A stretch of 36,872 nt of DNA from an uncultured Bacillota bacterium. GTDB taxonomy: Bacteria > Bacillota_I > Bacilli_A > RF39 > UBA660. This document shows, one piece after another, positions 31,566-36,872 of the stretch. Within the stretch, counting starts at the first letter, position 1. Every line of letters starts with the position of its first letter. A program made the position numbers and the translations under genes. The stretch lies in contig CAMODW010000010.1 in NCBI GenBank assembly GCA_946611635.1, forward strand, positions 1-36,872, in the 5' to 3' direction. A model generated the notes under the pieces. The model was given only the letters and a program-made list of their open reading frames with translations, ran no database searches and had not been told where the DNA came from.

Positions 31566-34103
31566 ATGAGAGAGTTAGAGAAAAAATATGATCATGAATT
31601 AGTTGAAAAAGGAAAATATGAAACATGGTTGAAAAATGACTATTTTAAGTGTGATGAAAAAGGGGATAAGAAACCTTATACAATAGTATTACCTCCACCA
31701 AATGTTACAGGAGTATTACATTTAGGTCATGCATGGGATGTAACAATACAAGATATTATTATTAGATATAAGAAGATGGAAGGCTATGATGTTTTATGGC
31801 TTCCTGGTATGGATCATGCTGCTATAGCAACTGAGGCTAAGGTAGTAAAAAGATTAAAAGATAAAGGTATAGATAAATATGAATATGGTAGAGAAAAATT
31901 CTTGGATGCTTGTTGGGATTGGACTCATGAACATGGTGATATAATAAGACAACAATGGGCTAAATTAGGTATTGCACTTGATTATAGTAAAGAAAGGTTT
32001 ACTTTGGATGAAGGTTTACAAAAAGCCGTAAAAAAAGTATTTGTTGATTATTATAAAGAAGGATTAATATATCGTGGAGAAAAGATTATTAACTGGGATC
32101 CAGCTGCTCAGACGGCTCTTTCAAATGAAGAGGTTGTTTATGCGGAAGAAAAGAGTGCTTTCTATCATTTGAAATATAAGTTAGAAGATAGTGAAGAATA
32201 TTTAGATGTTGCAACTACTAGGCCTGAAACATTATTTGGTGATACAGCTGTTGCAGTAAATGAAAAAGACAAAAGATATAAAAAGTTTGTTGGGAAAAAT
32301 GTTATTTTACCAATAGTTAATAAACCAATTCCGGTAATAACTGACGAACATGCAGATATGGAAAAAGGTACTGGTTGTGTTAAAATTACACCAGCACATG
32401 ATCCTAACGATTTTGAAGTAGGAAATCGTCATAATTTAGAGAGAATAGTTATTATGAATGATGATGCTACTATGAATGAAAATGTACCTAAAAAATATCA
32501 AGGTATGACTAGGGAAGAATGTCGTGAAGAAGTATTAAAAGATCTTGAAAAAGAAGGCTTATTACTTGAAGTAGAACCATTAGTACATGAGGTTGGACAT
32601 TCTGAGAGAACAGGTGTAATGGTTGAACCTATGGTAAAAAAACAATGGTTTGTTAAGATGAGACCTCTTGCTGATCATGTTTTAGAAACTCAAAAAAAGA
32701 AAAATGAGAAAGTAAATTTTGTTCCTTCACGTTATGAAAAGACTATGAATCATTGGATGGAAATAACATATGATTGGTGTATTTCTAGACAACTTTGGTG
32801 GGGACATAGAATTCCAGCATGGTACAAAGGTGATGAAGTATATGTAGGTATGGAAGCACCTAAAGGAAAAGGCTGGGTACAAGATGAAGATGTATTAGAT
32901 ACTTGGTTTTCAAGCGCTTTATGGCCTTTTGCTACATTAGGATGGCCAGATAATACTGATTTATTAAAAAGATATTATCCAAATAATTGTTTAGTTACAG
33001 GTTATGATATTATTCCTTTTTGGGTTAATAGAATGACTTTTCAAGGTGAAAAATTGCTTGGGAAAAGGCCTTTTGAACATTGTTTAATTCATGGATTAAT
33101 TAGAGATAAACAAGGAAGAAAGTTTAGTAAGAGTTTAGGTAATGGTATTGATCCTTTTGATATGGTAAAAGAGTATGGTGCTGATGCTCTAAGATATTAT
33201 TTAGCTACTGATGTTGCTCCTGGAACAGATATGCGTTTTGATGAAGATAAAATTAAGTCTACATGGAATTATATTAATAAAATATGGAACGCTTCACGTT
33301 TTGCTTTAATGAATATTGGAGATTTAAAAGAAATAAAACTTGAAAATTTAAAAAATGAAGATAAATGGATTTTGACTAAATTTGAAAAAACATTACATGT
33401 AGTAAAAAAATTTATGGATAAATTTGAATTTAATAATGCTGGTGCTGCTATATATGATTTTTCTTGGAATTATTTTTGTGATTATTATATAGAAATGGCT
33501 AAGTATTCTTTAGATGATAAAGCAACACAAAGTACTTTATGTTATGTATTAACGGGTATTTTGAAGATGCTACATCCATTTATGCCATATGTAACAGAAG
33601 AAATATATGGTATACTTCCTGTTAAAGAAGCTGAATCTATAATGATAACAGAATATCCTAAATATACTAAAAAATATATATTTGAAACTGAAGAAAAAGC
33701 TATGGATGATGCTGTTGATTTTATTAAAAAGTTTAGAAATGTTAAAGCTGAAAATAATATTACTAAAGAAATGAAAGTATTATTTGATACTGAAGATGAT
33801 AACGAATTAATTGTTAAAATGTTAAAGTTAGAAAATAATATTGTAAAAGAACCTTTAGGTATTAAAGCTTATAAAGTATTTTCTTCTAATGTTCAAGCTA
33901 GAATATTCTTTGAAAAAGTAGAAACTGAAGCTGATAAAAAGCTTAAAGAAGCAGAAATAAAACTTCTTAAAGCTTCTATTGAAAGAAGAGAAAAACTACT
34001 TTCTAACGAAAACTATGTTAATAAAGCTCCAGCTAATATAGTTGAAATGGATAGAAAGAAATTAGAAGAAGAGAAGAAAAAGTTAGAAGAGTTATTGAAA
34101 TAG
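31566..34103 (+). CDS. valS: Valyl-tRNA synthetase
   Basis: PPPNVTGVLHLGHAWDVTIQDIIIRYKKMEGYDVLWLPGMDHAAIATEAKV, TTRPETLFGDTAVAVNE, GRKFSKSLGNGIDPFDMV, C-terminal coiled coil. Confidence 0.96.
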   Translation: MRELEKKYDHELVEKGKYETWLKNDYFKCDEKGDKKPYTIVLPPPNVTGVLHLGHAWDVTIQDIIIRYKKMEGYDVLWLPGMDHAAIATEAKVVKRLKDKGIDKYEYGREKFLDACWDWTHEHGDIIRQQWAKLGIALDYSKERFTLDEGLQKAVKKVFVDYYKEGLIYRGEKIINWDPAAQTALSNEEVVYAEEKSAFYHLKYKLEDSEEYLDVATTRPETLFGDTAVAVNEKDKRYKKFVGKNVILPIVNKPIPVITDEHADMEKGTGCVKITPAHDPNDFEVGNRHNLERIVIMNDDATMNENVPKKYQGMTREECREEVLKDLEKEGLLLEVEPLVHEVGHSERTGVMVEPMVKKQWFVKMRPLADHVLETQKKKNEKVNFVPSRYEKTMNHWMEITYDWCISRQLWWGHRIPAWYKGDEVYVGMEAPKGKGWVQDEDVLDTWFSSALWPFATLGWPDNTDLLKRYYPNNCLVTGYDIIPFWVNRMTFQGEKLLGKRPFEHCLIHGLIRDKQGRKFSKSLGNGIDPFDMVKEYGADALRYYLATDVAPGTDMRFDEDKIKSTWNYINKIWNASRFALMNIGDLKEIKLENLKNEDKWILTKFEKTLHVVKKFMDKFEFNNAGAAIYDFSWNYFCDYYIEMAKYSLDDKATQSTLCYVLTGILKMLHPFMPYVTEEIYGILPVKEAESIMITEYPKYTKKYIFETEEKAMDDAVDFIKKFRNVKAENNITKEMKVLFDTEDDNELIVKMLKLENNIVKEPLGIKAYKVFSSNVQARIFFEKVETEADKKLKEAEIKLLKASIERREKLLSNENYVNKAPANIVEMDRKKLEEEKKKLEELLK

Positions 34104-34112
34104 AGTTGTTTA

Positions 34113-34146
34113 AGATTACTGAAAAAATTCAGTAGTCTTTTTTTGT
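34113..34146 (+). terminator. Intrinsic terminator after valS
   Basis: AGATTACTGAA-AAAA-TTCAGTAGTCTTTTTTT (one G-T wobble). Confidence 0.7.
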
Positions 34147-34234
34147 TTATGGTATAACCATAACTAATAAGAAGATGTTATAATTATGAGTAGTATGCAA
34201 GAATTGGAAATGTATTGATAGAGATGATTGAATA

Positions 34235-34501
34235 ATGGAAAGAATAATGATGCTAGGAACTGGACATGGGTCAGTAACAAAAATATATAATACTTGTTTT
34301 TTATTAGAAAATGATGGAGAAACTTTACTAGTAGATACTTGTGGAAGTATTCAGATAGTAGAAAATCTTAAGAATTTAATAATATATCATACGGAAGATT
34401 CTCATAAGGATAAGAAAAAATTATATACAAAAGAAGCCAAGCAGTATTTTAGTAATAATGTCATTGTTCCTAATGATTTAGATGTTATAGATCTTGATTA
34501 A
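34235..34501 (+). pseudogene. Internally deleted MBL-fold metallohydrolase (N- and C-terminal ends fused in frame)
   Basis: N-part MLGTGHGSVTKIYNTCFLLENDGETLLVDTCGS and C-part LIIYHTEDSHKDKKKLYTKEAKQYFSNNVIVPNDLDVIDL look like the two ends of an MBL-fold hydrolase. The HxHxDH core is absent and the total is only 88 aa. Confidence 0.65.
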
Positions 34502-34564
34502 TAGAAAACTGTACATATATAGAATTATTTAAATTATGTTATACTATATAATAGAGGTGATAAT

Positions 34565-35965
34565 ATGATTAAGTGTCCAAATTGTGGTGGAGAATTAAAC
34601 TATAGTCCTGGAGATAAGGTGGTTAAATGTGAATATTGTTCTTCTAAGTTTAATCCTAAAGAATTAAATGTTGAAGCTAAAGAAGCTAAAAAAACAGAAA
34701 AACAGATAGATAGTACTACTAAAGCGACGGCATATAGATGTAGTCAATGTGGGGCGGAATTATTAACCTTTGATGAAACGGCAATTACTTTTTGTAGTTA
34801 TTGTGGGTCACAAGCTATGTTAGAAGGCAAAATGACAGAAATTAATAATCCGGATTATATTATTCCTTTTAAAATAACGAAAGAGCAATGTATAGAAGCT
34901 TATAAAAAGAAAATTAATAAAGCTGTTTTTGCTCCTAGGTATATGAAGGATGATATAGTTGTTGAGAAATTTAGAGGTATTTATATGCCTTATTGTGTAT
35001 ATAAAGTTTCTTATCATCAAAATTCTAAGAATATAGGACATAAATATACTCATTCTAGAGGTAATTATGATTATTATGATGATTATTCGCTCTCTACAAA
35101 TGTAGATACTGATTATCAAGGAATTTCATATGATTTAGTTTCTAAATTATTTGATAAGTATACAGAGAGTATACCTTATGATTTTACTCAGGCTGAAGAG
35201 TATAATAAGAATTATTTAATTGGTTATTATGCGGATGTTAAAGATGTAAGAAATAATATTTATGATAGTTTAGTAACAAAAATTGTTAAAGATGATACTA
35301 CAAAAAGAATGGCTAAAAATAAAGAATTTGCAAAATATGGATGTAGTACACCAAAAATTAATCCGACTATTTCAGAAAGAAAGATAGGGATGTTTCCAGT
35401 TTATTTTTTAGCTATTAGGGATAAGAATAAAAATTATATTCATTATGCTGTTGTAAATGGACAAACGGGAAAAGTTGCTATGGATCTTCCATTTGATTTT
35501 AAAAAATATATTTTGGGATCATTAATTATTGCTGCTATTATATTTATGATTATTAATCATGGATTGATATTATTACCAATTGGTATTGTTATATTTTCAA
35601 TAATCTTTTTAATTATTAGTTATTTTATATCTAGTTCACAATTAGATAAAATAAGTTTGGTTGAAAAACATTATGATGATATGGGATATAATGCTGTAAA
35701 TAACATATCTAAAGCCGAACAAAAAAAAGCAAAGATTCCTTTTAAAGAAAAAATAAAAAAATATTTATATAAACAAGTTTTTGGAATTATAATGGGTATA
35801 ATAGTGATATGTTTTAAACCGGTAAATGATGCTTATTATTATGGTGTAGCTATTGTTAATTTTATACTAGCAATTTGGTCTTTTTATGATATTGTTGTAG
35901 AAAGAAATTTATTAGTATCTAGTAAACTTCCTCAATTAGAAGAAAGAGGAGGCGATGATAAGTGA
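34565..35965 (+). CDS. Zinc-ribbon membrane protein
   Basis: Two CxxC pairs (CPNCGG…CEYC; CSQCGAEL…CSYCGSQ), two pairs of C-terminal TM helices. Confidence 0.75.
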   Translation: MIKCPNCGGELNYSPGDKVVKCEYCSSKFNPKELNVEAKEAKKTEKQIDSTTKATAYRCSQCGAELLTFDETAITFCSYCGSQAMLEGKMTEINNPDYIIPFKITKEQCIEAYKKKINKAVFAPRYMKDDIVVEKFRGIYMPYCVYKVSYHQNSKNIGHKYTHSRGNYDYYDDYSLSTNVDTDYQGISYDLVSKLFDKYTESIPYDFTQAEEYNKNYLIGYYADVKDVRNNIYDSLVTKIVKDDTTKRMAKNKEFAKYGCSTPKINPTISERKIGMFPVYFLAIRDKNKNYIHYAVVNGQTGKVAMDLPFDFKKYILGSLIIAAIIFMIINHGLILLPIGIVIFSIIFLIISYFISSSQLDKISLVEKHYDDMGYNAVNNISKAEQKKAKIPFKEKIKKYLYKQVFGIIMGIIVICFKPVNDAYYYGVAIVNFILAIWSFYDIVVERNLLVSSKLPQLEERGGDDK

Positions 35966-36780
35966 AAAAACATATAGGGATTATACTATTTCTATTATTA
36001 TTCCCTTTAATAGTATTTGCAATAGATGAAGATGATATAGAAAATATAGAAGACAATAATAGTGTAACGCAAGAAATAGATCAAAGTTATTTGTATAGTA
36101 ATGATGATAGCGGATATAAAGTGGTTATAGAAGATGATGCTAATTTACTTAGTAGTAATCAGGAGAAAGATTTAGCTGAAAAGATGAAACCTTTAACTAA
36201 GTATGGTCATATTATATTTAAATCAATTACTGATAATCCTGGTTATACAACTTCAGGTTATGCAAGTAGTTATTATCATTCATTGTTTGGTTCACAAAGT
36301 GGTACAGTCTTCTTAATAGATATGGATTTGCGAGAAATATATATTTTTTCTGATGGAGCTAATTATGAGGTGATTACTAGTAATAAAGCTTATTTAATAA
36401 CTGATAATATATATCAAAAGGCAACTGCAACTTTATATTATGAGTGTGCTTTGGAAGCTTATAAAGAAATGTATGATTTACTAGAAGGTAAAAAAATAAT
36501 GGAACCTATGAGACATATTACTAATGCTTTAATATCTATTACATTAGGTTTTTTTGGAACTTTCTTATTTATGTTAAATAAAACAAGGATACCTAAAGTA
36601 TCTGCAAAACAATTGTTAAGCTATTCTAAAAATGATTTTAAAATGGGTGATATAGAAGCTACGAAGATTGGAACCAGTAAAAGGTATAATCCTCCTTCAA
36701 GTAGTGGAGGAGGCAGTGGTTCTTCTGGTGGCTCCGGCGGTGGCGGTTCTTCCGGTGGTGGCGGAGGTCATAGTTTCTAA
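35962..36780 (+). CDS. TPM-domain protein with a Gly/Ser-rich C-terminal tail
   Basis: Signal peptide, VVIEDDANLLSSNQEKDLAEKM…TVFLIDMDLREIYIFSDG, TM helix, tail SSSGGGSGSSGGSGGGGSSGGGGGHSF. GTG start overlaps the upstream stop (GTGA). Confidence 0.8.
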   Translation: MKKHIGIILFLLLFPLIVFAIDEDDIENIEDNNSVTQEIDQSYLYSNDDSGYKVVIEDDANLLSSNQEKDLAEKMKPLTKYGHIIFKSITDNPGYTTSGYASSYYHSLFGSQSGTVFLIDMDLREIYIFSDGANYEVITSNKAYLITDNIYQKATATLYYECALEAYKEMYDLLEGKKIMEPMRHITNALISITLGFFGTFLFMLNKTRIPKVSAKQLLSYSKNDFKMGDIEATKIGTSKRYNPPSSSGGGSGSSGGSGGGGSSGGGGGHSF

Positions 36781-36783
36781 TCT

Positions 36784-36830
36784 TCTAAAAAAAAGAAAAT
36801 AAGCGATTTATATCGTTTTTTTCTTTTTTT
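36784..36830 (+). terminator. Intrinsic terminator
   Basis: AAAAAAAAGAAAATAAGCGAT-ttat-ATCGTTTTTTTCTTTTTTT. Confidence 0.7.
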
Positions 36831-36872
36831 CAATGATTGACTTTTAAGTATATTTATTGTTAGTATATTAAA

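Noticed and set aside
34820-35119. 99-aa minus-strand ORF opposite the zinc-ribbon gene
   Set aside because: Ile/Arg-rich antisense translation, no motif or RBS.
1043-36780. A reverse transcriptase or template repeat for the candidate DGR inside this window
   Set aside because: No ORF carries RT motifs (for example YxDD in an RT context), and I saw no second copy of the 5820-5945 sequence; a partner would have to be elsewhere.
1-36872. CRISPR array, tRNA or rRNA genes, IS elements or transposases
   Set aside because: I saw no regularly spaced repeats, no cloverleaf or TTCRA-type signatures, no rRNA-like conserved blocks and no transposase motifs in the ORF translations.

Overview
This is a low-GC, Firmicutes/Mollicutes-like chromosomal segment using the standard bacterial code (TGA acts as a stop). 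It is dense with replication and housekeeping genes: dnaE, an unusually long polC, polA, mutM, dnaG, rpoD, trmK and a T-box-regulated valS. Interleaved are a pilC/pilD/pilB-type pilus or competence set, two large paralogous secreted proteins, a thioester-domain adhesin candidate, a MIF/tautomerase-like protein, a degenerate CDF-like membrane protein, an internally deleted MBL-fold gene, and a zinc-ribbon/TPM pair. The observations I rate highest are these. (1) A 120-nt, roughly 51% GC patch near the 3' end of the secreted-protein gene at 4002-6017 has the codon pattern expected of a diversity-generating retroelement (DGR) variable region; no RT or template repeat is in the window. (2) At about 500-1000 there is a strong-promoter structured RNA that converges, across an apparently bidirectional terminator, on an unannotated 27-aa hydrophobic peptide gene, which resembles the layout of a type I toxin-antitoxin locus. 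(3) PolC is about 500 aa longer than typical, with insertions inside the exonuclease domain and a winged-helix-like insertion in the PHP region. (4) An MBL-fold gene has lost its catalytic core in frame. Product calls rest on motif recognition by eye. No database search or folding calculation was run.
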